The notes under the pieces: model-generated
Databases searched by the model: none
Told to the model about the DNA's origin: nothing
What the model saw: the letters and a program-made list of their open reading frames with translations, nothing else
Assembly (NCBI RefSeq): GCF_000335475.2
Contig: NZ_ANAH02000001.1
Coordinates: 558,001 to 622,000, forward strand
Reading direction: 5' to 3'
From: Cystobacter fuscus DSM 2262
GTDB taxonomy: Bacteria > Myxococcota > Myxococcia > Myxococcales > Myxococcaceae
Length of the DNA: 64,000 bases
Shown here: positions 35,437 through 45,700 of the stretch, in pieces
Position numbering within the stretch: the first letter of the stretch is position 1
How the letters are laid out: each line of letters starts with the position of its first letter
Made by a program: the position numbers and the translations under genes

Positions 35437-37488
35437 TCAGCCCAGGCGCTTCGCGAGCGCACCCGCTTCCGTGAGGGGCGGCTCGCAGGCGAAGTTCCGG
35501 CACAGGTACGCGGCGGCGCGTCCGCCCACCGGCTCCCGGCCCAGGAAGGTCTCGCGCATCGAGGGCGGAACGGGGGCCTCCGGCGCCTTCCAGGTGAAGC
35601 CAAACGTGGGCGCGTAGACCGTCCGGGATACCGCCAGCAGGGGCTCCACCGCCTCCCGCGTCCCCGCGAAGGTCACGCTCGGCGCGCCATCCACGAGCGC
35701 GTCCGCCGCCAGCGCCAGGTGCCCATACCCCATCGGGTTCTTGCGCAACTGCTCGCCCATGCGTGACACGTAGCGCTCGGGCAGCTCCAGGTACTGCTTG
35801 TTGGACGTGAGCGCCGCGAGCGCCACCTGCGCCTCCGTCAGCGTCGACGCCCCCGAGGGAAACGCGTTGTCGAACGTCGCGTAGGTGGCCACCACCAGGT
35901 CTCCCTGCGTCCTCGGCGCCGTCAGGTACGCGCCCCGCTCCTCATCCCAGAAGAGCGTCTCGGCCGTGCGCACCAGCGCCTCCGCCGCCTCCAGGTAGCG
36001 GGGCTCGAAGGTCGCCTGGTAGAGCGCGGTGAGGCCCGCGGCCAGGTCTCCGTAGTCCTCGACGAAGCCCGGAATGCGCGCCTGCCCCTCCTGGTACGAG
36101 CGCGAGAGCCGCTGGCCATCCCACAGCTCCGCCAGCACGAAGTCCGCCGCCTTCCGGGCGCTCTCCACCCAGTCCGCCCGGTCGAAGACGCGGCCCGCGA
36201 ACGCCAGCCCGCGAATCATCAGCCCGTTCCAGCCCGCCAGGATCTTGTCGTCCCGGCCCGGCTTCACCCGCCGCTCGCGTGCCTCGAAGAGCCGCCGCCG
36301 CGCCTCGCTCAGCCCCGAGGCCACCTCCTCCACCGGCCGCTGGAGCTCCTCGGCCAGGGACTCCACGGACACCGCGGACTCCAGCACCGTGCGCCCATGC
36401 TCGAAGTTGCCCAGCGCGGTGACGCGGAAATGGCGCAATGCCAGCTCCGCCAGCTCCGGCGGCAACACCTCGCGCACCTGCTCGGGGAGCCAGACGAAGA
36501 AACGGCCTTCCTCTCCCTCCGTGTCCGCGTCCTGGGTGGCGTAGAAGCCGCCCCGCGCGTCCGTCATCTCCCGCCGCACGTACTCCGCCGTCTCCTCCAC
36601 CACCTTGCGCCACAACGGTCGCGGCTCCACCTGCTGCGCCTCCGCGTACAGGTGCAGCAGTTGCGCGTTGTCGTAGAGCATCTTCTCGAAGTGGGGCACC
36701 GCCCACCGCTCGTCCACGGAGTAGCGGTGGAAGCCCCCGCCGAGCTGATCATAGACACCGCCCCGCGCCATCTTCTCCAGCGTCAGCAGCACCGCCTGCT
36801 TCAGCGCGTCCTGTCCCGGCTCTCGCCGCCAGGCCCTGAGCACCAGCGCCACGTTCATGGGGTTGGGGAACTTGGGCGCCCCGCCGAAGCCGCCATTCAC
36901 GCCGTCCATCCGTTCCAACAGGGACAAGCCCATGGACACGATGTCCTCCGGCTTCAACGCCGCCGGCGCCGCGTCCAGCCCATGCAGGGCCAGCTCGCCC
37001 AGACCCTCGCGGAACTCCCGCGCCTGGCTCAGCAGCTCGCCGCGGTTCGTAGCCCAGGCCTCGCTCAGCGCTCGCAGCACCTTGGGAAAACCCGGCCGCC
37101 CATACCGGTCCTTCGGCGGGAAGTAGGTGCCACCGAAGAAGGGCACGAGATCCGGCGTGAGGAACACCGTCAGCGGCCAGCCGCCTCCCTGCCCCATCAA
37201 CTGCACCACGCCCTGGTAGAGCTGATCCACGTCCGGCCGCTCCTCGCGGTCCACCTTCACGTTGATGAAGCCCTCGTTCATCAACCGGGCGATCGCCTCG
37301 TCCTCGAAGGACTCGTGCGCCATGACGTGGCACCAGTGGCAGGCCGAGTAACCCACCGACAGGAGCAGGGGCTTGTCCTCCGCTCGCGCCCGCGCGAAGG
37401 CCTCTTCCCCCCAGGGGTACCAGTCCACCGGGTTGGAGGCATGCTGCCGCAAGTAGGGAGAGGGCTCTCGCTCGAGTCGGTTGGCCAT
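35437..37488 (-). CDS. DUF255 thioredoxin-fold protein (YyaL/SPATA20 family)
   Basis: From ATG 37488 this 683-residue protein opens [20 protein letters not shown], the family signature. The N-terminal thioredoxin-like domain has [16 protein letters not shown] with a CxxC, and [19 protein letters not shown]. The rest is an (alpha/alpha)6 barrel like those of N-acylglucosamine epimerases, with [20 protein letters not shown] and [14 protein letters not shown]. Cellular function is poorly known in the family; a redox or sugar-related role has been proposed. Length is normal. It lies 108 bp downstream of the macroglobulin gene's start on the same strand and is probably separate. Confidence 0.88.
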   Translation of the reverse strand: MANRLEREPSPYLRQHASNPVDWYPWGEEAFARARAEDKPLLLSVGYSACHWCHVMAHESFEDEAIARLMNEGFINVKVDREERPDVDQLYQGVVQLMGQGGGWPLTVFLTPDLVPFFGGTYFPPKDRYGRPGFPKVLRALSEAWATNRGELLSQAREFREGLGELALHGLDAAPAALKPEDIVSMGLSLLERMDGVNGGFGGAPKFPNPMNVALVLRAWRREPGQDALKQAVLLTLEKMARGGVYDQLGGGFHRYSVDERWAVPHFEKMLYDNAQLLHLYAEAQQVEPRPLWRKVVEETAEYVRREMTDARGGFYATQDADTEGEEGRFFVWLPEQVREVLPPELAELALRHFRVTALGNFEHGRTVLESAVSVESLAEELQRPVEEVASGLSEARRRLFEARERRVKPGRDDKILAGWNGLMIRGLAFAGRVFDRADWVESARKAADFVLAELWDGQRLSRSYQEGQARIPGFVEDYGDLAAGLTALYQATFEPRYLEAAEALVRTAETLFWDEERGAYLTAPRTQGDLVVATYATFDNAFPSGASTLTEAQVALAALTSNKQYLELPERYVSRMGEQLRKNPMGYGHLALAADALVDGAPSVTFAGTREAVEPLLAVSRTVYAPTFGFTWKAPEAPVPPSMRETFLGREPVGGRAAAYLCRNFACEPPLTEAGALAKRLG

Positions 37489-37534
37489 GGACGCGCACCC
37501 TAATGGCCCGGGAGGAAAGGTGCAGGGCAAAGGG

Positions 37535-37993
37535 CTACGGAGTGCCCCAGGAGTTCACGAGGAAACCGCCCTCCGGGGTGAGGCGCACCTGGAACAAGGC
37601 AGCGAAGCCCTCGGCATACGAGGGCCAGCGCAGGTGGTGCCGCGTGATGAGGATGGCCTTGTCCTCCACCCGGGCCCGGCCGACACGCCCCGCGTTGCGC
37701 GCGAGGCACGCCTCCAGGTCCGACTCGAAGGCATAGCCCACCACCCGCGCCCCCCGCTCCCGGCCGATGGCGATGAGCGGGGCCCGGTCCTCGAGCCGGG
37801 GGTTGGTGTTGTCCACCACCACCGACTCGCCCCGCGCGAGCGCCTCGTCGATGAGCCGTCGCTGCCGCGCCTCGCGCTTGCGCGCGTTGGGCCACAGGTC
37901 CTTGCTCACGTGCACGTGCGTGGCCGCGAAGCGCTCCCGGTAGAAGCTGCTCTTGCCCGAGCCCTGTAGCCCAATGAAGAGGACGAGTTCCAT
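37535..37993 (-). CDS. Small P-loop kinase (zeta-toxin/polynucleotide kinase-like)
   Basis: A 152-residue P-loop protein beginning [20 protein letters not shown] with Walker A GLQGSGKS at residues 8-15. [16 protein letters not shown] stretch and [17 protein letters not shown] (Walker-B-like strand plus a helix) follow, a layout shared with polynucleotide kinase-type and zeta-toxin-type ATPases. Its substrate is unknown. It stands alone, divergent from the PPK2 gene. No antitoxin-like partner is visible, so a housekeeping repair or phosphorylation role is likelier than a toxin. Confidence 0.78.
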   Translation of the reverse strand: MELVLFIGLQGSGKSSFYRERFAATHVHVSKDLWPNARKREARQRRLIDEALARGESVVVDNTNPRLEDRAPLIAIGRERGARVVGYAFESDLEACLARNAGRVGRARVEDKAILITRHHLRWPSYAEGFAALFQVRLTPEGGFLVNSWGTP

Positions 37994-38081
37994 GGCGTGC
38001 CCTGCGTGACAGTAACGGGAGCAGGTGTTGTCAGACCTCCCTCCGCGTGGAAACCTGCCCCGCTCCCACGGCGAGGGCCCC

Positions 38082-38909
38082 ATGGACATCCGTACCATCG
38101 ACAAGCAGAACGAGAAGATCCGACTGGACGACATCTCGCCGGAACCTCCAGCGGGGACGGACAAGGAGGAGGCGAAGCGGCAACTGGAAGTCCTCGGCGA
38201 GGAGCTGTTCGACCTGCAGGATCTGCTGTGGGGCGCGCGGATGAACGCCGTGCTCATCGTCCTGCAGGGCCGGGACACCGCCGGGAAGGATGGCACCATC
38301 AAGCACGTCGCGGGCTTCCTCAATCCCCGGGGGCTCGGCATCACCTCCTTCGGCGTGCCCACCCCCGAGGAGCTGGAGCACGACTTCCTCTGGCGCGTCC
38401 ACAAGGCCACGCCGCGCAAGGGCGAGTTCGGCATCTTCAACCGCTCGCACTATGAGGACGTGCTCGTCTCGCGCGTGAAGGGGCTGGTGCCCGAGTCGCT
38501 CTGGAAGGAGCGCTACGGCCACATCCGCGACTTCGAGGAGCTGCTCGCCGAGCATGGGACGATCATCCTCAAGTTCTTCCTCCACATCAGCCTCGAGGAG
38601 CAGGAGGAGCGGCTGCGCTCGCGCGAGAAGGAGCCGCGCAAGGCGTGGAAGATCAGCGCCGGGGACTGGGAGGATCGGGCCCACTGGCAGGACTACACCC
38701 AGGCCTACGAGGAGGTGTTCGCGCGCACGTCGACGAAGAACGCGCCCTGGACGATCGTCCCCGCCAACTCCAAGTGGTACCGCAACCTGGTGGTGGCGCA
38801 CACGCTCGTCGAGACGCTCCGGCCCTACCGCGACGCCTGGCAGGGCAAGCTCGACAAGGTGGGCCAGGAGAAGAAGAAGGAACTGGCCGCCTGGCGCAAG
38901 GACAAGTGA
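38082..38909 (+). CDS. ppk2: Polyphosphate:nucleotide phosphotransferase, PPK2 family
   Basis: A 275-residue protein with the PPK2 signature: Walker A GRDTAGKDGT near residue 63-72, ITSFGVPTPEELEHDFLWRV, the lid/Walker B block FNRSHYEDVLVSRV, and a C-terminal WTIVPANSKWYRNLVVAHTL. PPK2 enzymes use polyphosphate to phosphorylate nucleoside mono- or diphosphates, or run in reverse. Length is that of the single-domain, nucleotide-regenerating group. It is followed 19 nt later by the AAA ATPase gene, so cotranscription is likely although no functional link is known. Confidence 0.92.
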   Translation: MDIRTIDKQNEKIRLDDISPEPPAGTDKEEAKRQLEVLGEELFDLQDLLWGARMNAVLIVLQGRDTAGKDGTIKHVAGFLNPRGLGITSFGVPTPEELEHDFLWRVHKATPRKGEFGIFNRSHYEDVLVSRVKGLVPESLWKERYGHIRDFEELLAEHGTIILKFFLHISLEEQEERLRSREKEPRKAWKISAGDWEDRAHWQDYTQAYEEVFARTSTKNAPWTIVPANSKWYRNLVVAHTLVETLRPYRDAWQGKLDKVGQEKKKELAAWRKDK

Positions 38910-38928
38910 AGGGAGCGCGGAGCGCATC

Positions 38929-40014
38929 ATGTCCGTCCGAGAACTGTGGATCTCCGGCTACCGCTCGGTGCACGCGTTGCGCTTCGAGCTCGCGCCGGTG
39001 ACGGTGGTGGTGGGCCCCAATGGCAGCGGCAAGACGAACGTCTACCGCTCGCTGTACCTGCTGCACGCCGCGGCCCGGGGGGACTTCGCGCACACGCTGG
39101 CCGAGGAGGGAGGAATGCCCTCGGCGCTGTGGGCGGGAGCGCGCAAGAAGACGGAGACGGCGCGCGTCACCGTGGGCGTGCGCCTGGAGGACCTCGCCTA
39201 CGAGCTGTCCTGCGGGCTCGTGCCTCCACCGCAGGGCCCCTTCCTGCTCGACCCGGACGTGAAGGAGGAGACGGTCTGGGTGCACGAGGGCACGCGCCGG
39301 CACGTGGTGGCCGAGCGCCGCGCCCAGAGCGTCTTCGCGCGAGACGCGGAGGGCCGCCGCACCACCTTCGCCGCCAGGCTGTGGGGCCACGAGTCCGTGC
39401 TGGCGCAGATCTCCGAGCCGCACCGGTTCCCCCTACTGAGCGCGCTGCGCGCGGAGCTGCTCCAGTGGCGCTTCTACCACCACTTCCGGACCGACCCCGA
39501 GTCACCCCTGCGCCACGAGCAGGTCGGCGTGCGCACTCCCGCGCTGGCCCATGACGGAAGGGACCTGGCCGCGGCGTTGATGACCATCCAGGAAATCGGA
39601 GACACCCGGGCGATGCACGACGCCGTGACGCGGGCCTTTCCCGGTGCCCGGCTGGAGCTGGCTTCCGAGGACGGGCGCTTCTCGATCCACCTGCACATGC
39701 CCGGGCTCGGCCGTCCCCTGGGCGCGGCGGAGCTGTCCGACGGCACCCTGCGCTACCTGTGCCTGCTCGCCGCCCTGCTCTCTCCCAGGCCGCCCCCCTT
39801 CCTCGCGCTCAACGAGCCCGAGACGAGCCTGCACCCCTCGCTCCTCGAGCCACTCGCCCGCCTCATCGCCGACGCGAGCCGCCGGGGGCAGATCTTCGTC
39901 ACCACGCATGCCCAGGAGCTCGCCACCGCCCTGGAGAAGAACACCCGCGCCGCCCTCCTGACGTTGCACCGGAGCGGAGGCGCCACGGAACTCGTGGAGG
40001 AAGCGGAGGACTAG
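38929..40014 (+). CDS. AAA-family (SMC/OLD-like) ATPase
   Basis: A 361-residue ATPase of the ABC/SMC-like class without the coiled-coil insertion. Walker A is GPNGSGKT at 29-36; the signature region is ELSDGTLRYLCLLAALLS; Walker B is FLALNEPETSLHPSLL; and the H-loop is IFVTTHAQELATAL. The Walker B carries Asn before the Glu (LNEPE), a common variant. Such proteins are often part of OLD-like or RecF-like systems but this one lacks a TOPRIM domain and I see no partner nuclease. It converges on a lipoprotein gene with stops overlapping at CTAG. Confidence 0.83.
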   Translation: MSVRELWISGYRSVHALRFELAPVTVVVGPNGSGKTNVYRSLYLLHAAARGDFAHTLAEEGGMPSALWAGARKKTETARVTVGVRLEDLAYELSCGLVPPPQGPFLLDPDVKEETVWVHEGTRRHVVAERRAQSVFARDAEGRRTTFAARLWGHESVLAQISEPHRFPLLSALRAELLQWRFYHHFRTDPESPLRHEQVGVRTPALAHDGRDLAAALMTIQEIGDTRAMHDAVTRAFPGARLELASEDGRFSIHLHMPGLGRPLGAAELSDGTLRYLCLLAALLSPRPPPFLALNEPETSLHPSLLEPLARLIADASRRGQIFVTTHAQELATALEKNTRAALLTLHRSGGATELVEEAED

Positions 40015-40670
40015 TACGGGTACTGGGGGTCACGCGAGGCGACGAGGCGTACCATCATCGGCGAGTGGTAGCGCGGGTCCATGCCGAGCGCCAGACGGAG
40101 GACCAGTCCGGGGAGCTCCCAGGTGCGCTCGGACTGCTCGATGTCCACGGGATCCTTGTCCGTGAGCATGGCCTCGGACTCGAGGTGGTCGAGCTTGCCG
40201 GGGCCGAAGCGGGAGGTGAGCCGCGCGGCGAGTGAGTCGTAGACCGCCCTGCGCGCTCTCTCCAGGCGCAGAAGGCACGCGTCGCTCTGCTCTTGCGAGG
40301 CTCCTCCGGGGAAGCACTCCCCCGGGTTGTCCGAGCGCTGGATGACGAGCACCGCTGGGGCATGTCCCTCGAAGCGCATCACGCGGATGTCCACCGTGCC
40401 GAAAGGCTCCAGGTGCGCGTCCGTGGCCACGACCTCCACAGCCACGAGTTCACGCCCCTCCTCGTCCTTCCAATCCCTGGGGTCATGATCCGTCTCCCAC
40501 ACCCGCGCTTCCGGAAAGCGCGCACGCAGACTGTCCGCGTCGGTGCTCCAGTCGATAGGCCCGAACACGTCAGGCAGGGGTGTCTCCACCAGATGAGCCG
40601 TGGGAGGCGGCGTACTGGCACGACAGGTGCCCAGCAGGGTGAGGACGAGGAGCCACAGGTGACGGTGCAT
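40011..40670 (-). CDS. Hypothetical exported protein, possible lipoprotein
   Basis: A 219-residue protein starting MHRHLWLLVLTLLGTCRAST, with a hydrophobic signal and a Cys at residue 16 in a weak lipobox. The mature part is mixed alpha/beta, with GPIDWSTDADSLRARFPEA, resembling proteins that begin with a short target-recognition strand and helix; two Cys flank an acidic segment (GECFPGGASQEQSDACLLRL). No known domain is recognised. It overlaps the convergent AAA ATPase gene by four bases at the stop codons. Confidence 0.7.
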   Translation of the reverse strand: MHRHLWLLVLTLLGTCRASTPPPTAHLVETPLPDVFGPIDWSTDADSLRARFPEARVWETDHDPRDWKDEEGRELVAVEVVATDAHLEPFGTVDIRVMRFEGHAPAVLVIQRSDNPGECFPGGASQEQSDACLLRLERARRAVYDSLAARLTSRFGPGKLDHLESEAMLTDKDPVDIEQSERTWELPGLVLRLALGMDPRYHSPMMVRLVASRDPQYPY

Positions 40671-40753
40671 GACGGGGTTTAATGCACAGCGTGGGCCATC
40701 GGGTTCTTTGACACCTGATGCGACTGATGTCGGGCATGGCATAAACCTCCCCC

Positions 40754-42676
40754 ATGTCTCGCGACGTCTCCTTCTTCGACTCCCTGGGCCGCCTCCTCTC
40801 CATGGAGCGCGATGCCGAGCGCGCCCGCACGGCGGCCCTCGCCGAGGGCATGTCCCTCCAGCAGCGCGCCGAACAGGGCCTGACCTTCCTCGACCTGGAG
40901 AGCCTGGAGGAAGAGGTGGGCCTCGGAGGCCGCGTCCTCGTCACGCTCGCGCGCCAGGACCGTGCCCGCTTCCCCGCCCGGCTCGACAACGGCGACCAGG
41001 TGGCCGTCTTCCCCCGCCGCGCCGAGGTGAAGGAGCCCGCCCGCGCGCTCGTCACCCGTGCCACCGCCACCCGCGTCCAGCTCGCCTTCGACCGCTCCCC
41101 TCCCCCCTTCATCCACGAGGGCCTGCTGCGGCTCGACCGCGTCCCCAACGACGTCACCTACGAGCGCATGCGCGCCGGCCTCTCCCGCGTCAAGGCGCTC
41201 GACAAGGGCCTGGGCCGCCGCAAGCGCGAGGTGCTGCTCGGCAACGAGCCTCCCCGCTTCGACTCCCTCCGCGAGTTCACCCCCTCGCGCCCCCTCAACC
41301 CCGAGCAGCACGACGCCGTCGCCCGCGCGCTCGCCGCCGAGGACTTCTTCCTCGTGCACGGCCCTCCCGGCACCGGCAAGAGCACCGTGCTCGCCGAGGT
41401 GGCCGCCCAGGCCGTCGCCCAGGGCCAGCGCCTGCTGTGCGCCGCCGCCAGCAACGCCGCCGTGGACCACCTGCTCGACTTGTGCCTCGACAAGGGTCTG
41501 CGCGCGGTGCGCGTGGGCCACCCCGCCCGCGTCACGCCCCGGCTCCAGGAGCACACCCTGGATCTCATCGTCGAGGACCATCCCGACCGCGTCCTCTCGC
41601 GCGAGCTGTTCGACGAGGCCTTCTCCCTGCTCGGCTACGCGCGCCGCCAGCGCACCCAGGGCCGCAGCCGCGAGCGCTTCTCCAACGCCCGAGCCTCCAC
41701 CACCGAGGCCAAGGGCATGCTCGACGAGGCACGCGCCCTCGAGCGCAAGGCCGTGCGCAACGTGCTGGAGCGCGCCCAGGTGGTGTGCGTGACGCTCGCG
41801 AGCCTCGACTCCGGCGTGCTCGCCCACGAGGAGTTCGACCTCGCCCTGCTGGACGAGGCCGCCCAGTCCACCGAGCCGCTCGCCCTGCTCGGCTTCCTGC
41901 GCGCCCCCAAGGTGGTGCTCGCGGGAGACCCCCAGCAGCTCCCCCCCACCATCCTCTCCCCCGAGGCCGCCAAGGCGGGCCTGGCCGTGAGCCTCTTCGA
42001 GCGCCTGCTCGCGGACCACGGGGACGGCGTCAAGCGCATGCTGCGCGAGCAGTACCGGATGAACACCGCCATCATGACCTTCCCCTCGAAGGAGATGTAT
42101 GGCGGCGAGCTGCGCGCCCACCCGAGCGTGGCCGGGCGCACCCTCGCGGACGTGCTGCCGCCGGAGGCACAGGGAGACTTCCCGCCCGTGCTCTACCTCG
42201 ACACGGCCGGCAAGGGCTTCGAGGAGGAGCAGGAGAAGGACACCGGCAGCCTCTTCAACACCGGCGAGGCGGACCTGATCGTCGCCCGGGTGAAGGAGCT
42301 GCTGGCCGCGGGGATCGCGCCGAGAGAACTCGCCGTCATCACCCCCTACCGCGCCCAGGCCCACGCCCTGCGCGAGCGCGTGGAGCCGCTCTCGCCCGAC
42401 GTGGAGGTGGACACCGTGGATGCCTTCCAGGGACGGGAGAAGGACGCCATCCTCGTGAGCCTCGTGCGCTCCAACTCCGAGGGGCAGATTGGCTTCCTCT
42501 CGGATCTGCGCCGCATGAACGTGGCGCTCACCCGCGCCCGCCGGCACCTCTTCGTCGTGGGTGACTCGGCCACGCTCAGCGGCCATGCCTTCTACGCGCG
42601 CTTCATCGAGTCCACCCAGGAGGGCGCGGGCTACCGCTCCGCCTGGGAATGGCCCGACCCCAACGAGGTCCCCTGA
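40754..42676 (+). CDS. UPF1/IGHMBP2-like superfamily 1 helicase (intact copy)
   Basis: A 640-residue SF1B helicase with all motifs: Q motif in LNPEQHDAVA, motif I GPPGTGKST, motif II LLDEAAQ, motif III LAGDPQQLPP, motif IV REQYRMN, motif V TVDAFQGREKD and motif VI NVALTRARRHLFVVGD. The N-terminal 180 residues form the DUF2075/OB-like stalk typical of IGHMBP2-type proteins. It should unwind RNA or DNA 5' to 3'. The 3' end, 41857-42676, is repeated at 48112-48931 after the Avs-like gene; this copy is complete, the other truncated. The gene itself appears unbroken and functional. Confidence 0.9.
   Translation: MSRDVSFFDSLGRLLSMERDAERARTAALAEGMSLQQRAEQGLTFLDLESLEEEVGLGGRVLVTLARQDRARFPARLDNGDQVAVFPRRAEVKEPARALVTRATATRVQLAFDRSPPPFIHEGLLRLDRVPNDVTYERMRAGLSRVKALDKGLGRRKREVLLGNEPPRFDSLREFTPSRPLNPEQHDAVARALAAEDFFLVHGPPGTGKSTVLAEVAAQAVAQGQRLLCAAASNAAVDHLLDLCLDKGLRAVRVGHPARVTPRLQEHTLDLIVEDHPDRVLSRELFDEAFSLLGYARRQRTQGRSRERFSNARASTTEAKGMLDEARALERKAVRNVLERAQVVCVTLASLDSGVLAHEEFDLALLDEAAQSTEPLALLGFLRAPKVVLAGDPQQLPPTILSPEAAKAGLAVSLFERLLADHGDGVKRMLREQYRMNTAIMTFPSKEMYGGELRAHPSVAGRTLADVLPPEAQGDFPPVLYLDTAGKGFEEEQEKDTGSLFNTGEADLIVARVKELLAAGIAPRELAVITPYRAQAHALRERVEPLSPDVEVDTVDAFQGREKDAILVSLVRSNSEGQIGFLSDLRRMNVALTRARRHLFVVGDSATLSGHAFYARFIESTQEGAGYRSAWEWPDPNEVP
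41857..42676 (+). repeat. Left copy of the 820-bp direct repeat (helicase 3' half)
   Basis: From the end of the DEAA box codons to the stop codon this sequence is repeated in direct orientation at 48112-48931. The protein products differ at only about five positions over 270 residues, and homology stops exactly at the stop codon on the right and at GGCCGC on the left. Confidence 0.95.
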
Positions 42677-42719
42677 AGGGCAAGGCCTCAATAGCGCCTT
42701 CCAAATCCGACATCCCCTC

Positions 42720-42739
42720 TGCAGGTCAGGTCACCTGCA
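42720..42739. terminator. Hairpin between convergent helicase and Avs-like genes
   Basis: A perfect 7-bp inverted repeat, TGCAGGT / ACCTGCA with a 6-nt loop, followed 11 nt later by ATTTTTAAAA. It could end transcription from both sides, or mark the edge of the inserted DNA. Base composition drops sharply from here rightwards. Confidence 0.4.
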
Positions 42740-42767
42740 TCTTCCGGTTCATTTTTAAAATGTACTC

Positions 42768-45700
42768 TTAGTGGAAAGGCCGTCGGTCCAGAGTTTCCAA
42801 GCGCTTGTTCGCCTCGTACTCAGCAGCGGTCATGAGCAGCTCAAACAGCTCAAGACCGCGCGATCGCGTCTCTGGGAGACGGTGAAGAGTCAACGCAAGT
42901 TCAACCAAGTTACCGTTGCCGCCAGCGTGGATAGTACGAGCATCACCTAGCTCCTGTCCTGCTTGAACGATCAATGCGGACGCAACCGCGTGGATGAGTT
43001 CAGGTTCCCAGCCTTCGCGAAGCAAATTGTTCAATTTATTAATTACAAGCATTGCAGATCCTGCAACAAGAATTGCTGGGCAGCCAAGCAATGACATCAG
43101 ATACTCGCGCGTGTGCTCGTCCGGTGGCAGAGGGTCAGCCTTGGCAAATATTCTATGCAGCACAGGGGCTAGCGCCTTATCATTAATCGAAACGAGGCGG
43201 ATCATAAGTGGTGTAGTTTGCGCGCGGAGCGTTGGCTCATTCCATGTTGCAACCAAAGTGTAGGCAACTCCAAGGCGCAGCCCTTCAGAAATTTTCGGCG
43301 GGAAGTCGGCGCCATCTATGAATCGCTCTACCTGTTCCTTCGCTTTTGTCTCGTTCGGTTTGAGACAGAAGCGCAGCGCGGCAACTTCTCCAGCTGCTTG
43401 TGGGCCTTGCGCCCAATTACCAGTGACCCAATGGGTGAGTATTTGTGAATAAACTTCAGGAGGGAGCAGTCCGTGAACACGACCGATCAGATGGATGCCC
43501 GCCCTGCTCATTAAAATTTCCGGGAAACGGTTGAACAAAGCCGTATAGAACCTAATCGTACGATCATGGTCAGCATGTGTAATGTAGTGTAGATAGCGCG
43601 CAATAGCGATCCAGACCTCTGGGTCTTCGCGGCGGGCGAAGTGCCGCTCCAGTTGCGCTAGCCAACTGTTCGAGCCCCCATTATTTCGAAAAAGGTAGCC
43701 ATGCATGAGAGCATCCAGGAATGGGTAGTTGCCACCAGGCAGTTTCTCCAAGTCACCGTGCCCCCAAAGAAAGCTCTCAGCTTTTTTATTGTTACCCGGT
43801 TGATTCTGATGTTCTCTCGCAGAGTCAGTTTCTTCTTCATTTGGATTGGGCTCTTTGAGTGTCCAATCTGAGAGCCAACCTTCAAGCAGCGCACAAGTCG
43901 TATCGTCGAGTCCTTTGGCTCGTCGGGCGATAGCGCGAAGGCATAGCGCAGCGTCCTCCCGAAACTCTGTTGACGAGAATCCTCGTTTCTCCAGAGCATG
44001 AATCTGGCCAATCAAATCTTCGGCAGGCACAACGTCATTTGAGCCCAATTCTGTCAGAGTCGCGCCAACTGGGCGTTCCTGCAGCCCTGGTCGAAACCGT
44101 TCGATAATCCGGAGTGCTCGACTTGGCTGAAGTTTGGCGAACGCTCCGAACTCTCTGGAAGCAGGAATGCTGCCCCCAACGTAGTTCTTCCAACTTCGCT
44201 TGGGGTGATCCCACTTGGTAGAGTCAGTCAATCTGTCGAACAAGGCGACGATCTCATCGTCCGTTGCTTTTTGCATTTGCTCGGCAGACATGGGACTGCC
44301 AATCGAAACGAGTCCTACCCCCGTGTACTCGTCTTGAGCATACGGCATTGCACGCTCCTCTTCCTGTAGATGTCGACGGCCTTTGGTCGACAATTGTTCA
44401 GCGGGAAATGCACGTAGGAGGAGCAGTCGATGCTCGCGGATCTTTTTCCGACGGTTGAAACGAATTTTTGCATCCTCGTTGGCTGGTATCTCGCGATAAA
44501 GTGGCCATTTGGTGATTGCTTGTTCCAGACGCAACGCCTCAACACGCCCTAGTGCGGGCACGATGGCCGCAATCAGGCTCTGGCTGTCACGGTGAAAATT
44601 ATCATAATCACCAATTGCAAAGCGCCTAGGATCTTCCATCAAATAACACAGGACAACTTCAGGCCGCCCCGGGGCGAGCAATTCAAGACCGATCGCCAGA
44701 AGATGATGAACCACCATAAGGTCAGATTTTTTATTCGCCTCAACAAAAGCAAGAAAGGCATCCGCGTCGACCTCAGCGAACGCGCGCATTGCAGCCTCAA
44801 ATGCATTCGGCAGCGGCTCATGTCCATGCGAATTACTCTCGGCAGCAAAAGAAAGCCCCTGATGCTCGCGGTACATATGGAGGAATTCGCGAGGGGCGCG
44901 ACCTAGCCGCTTCAGAATGTCGATGAGCCATGGCCAAGCTCGCACCAGAAATGCTTGGGGAGCTTGCACCACCTGTTCATCAAGTCTGTACCAGTCCTCC
45001 GAGCCTTCCAAGAGCTTTCTTAGTTGGCCATTCACTGCGTTTTCGTGTTCTATGCGGTACGAAAGATGCGCGTCTTCTGACGCATCCTCTGGCGGCGGCT
45101 TCGGAAGATTTCTGGGAGCTGCATCAATCTGTGCAGTCTGTGCCTCCAGATGACGAACAATCACTGATGGGGCCAACTCCGGCTTCGATTTCGCGATGCC
45201 CTCTGCAAGGCGTCTGATACGAAAGGCTGCCACATTGGGATACCCCGCTATTCGGATTGCCAAGTCGAGGCTGCGCTTGTCCCATACTTGGATTTCGTCC
45301 AACAGGTGGAGGGCATGCGCGAGGTACTCGGCGCTGGACAGCCAATGACGCTCAACCAACTCTAGTACGACATCACGACCAAACGCCAATGCCTTGCTGA
45401 GAATAGGCGCCGTATACCAAGCCTCGGCCGGGGGAGCCGTCATGAGCGAGGAAATGCGTCCTCGTAGCCGGCTGAACCAACCATGACTGCCGGCCATCGC
45501 GTGTAGTGCTCTGGGACGCAAATCGAGGTTGGTGAGAGTCGGCAGCAACCAGCGGGCCTCTTCGTCGTCGGGCTCGTTGAGCTGCCCCAGAAAGGAGATG
45601 AGCAAATATCGCAGATGAGCCCTCAATTCTTCATGCATCCACAGACGGCGGAACTCACAGCGATATAGGGACCGGTCGACGCCACGGATATGGTGCAGTG

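Noticed and set aside
37535-37993. Small P-loop kinase considered as a zeta toxin
   Set aside because: No epsilon-like antitoxin gene is adjacent, and the protein is short; a generic polynucleotide-kinase-like ATPase is a safer call.
38929-40014. AAA ATPase considered as part of an OLD or Gabija-type defence system
   Set aside because: There is no TOPRIM domain and no partner helicase or nuclease next to it; it follows a PPK2 gene and has host-like codon use.
40679-42691. 670-codon open frame antisense to the helicase
   Set aside because: No domain and low-complexity composition. The plus strand has all seven helicase motifs, and the duplicate copy shows the same antisense frame only because it copies the DNA.
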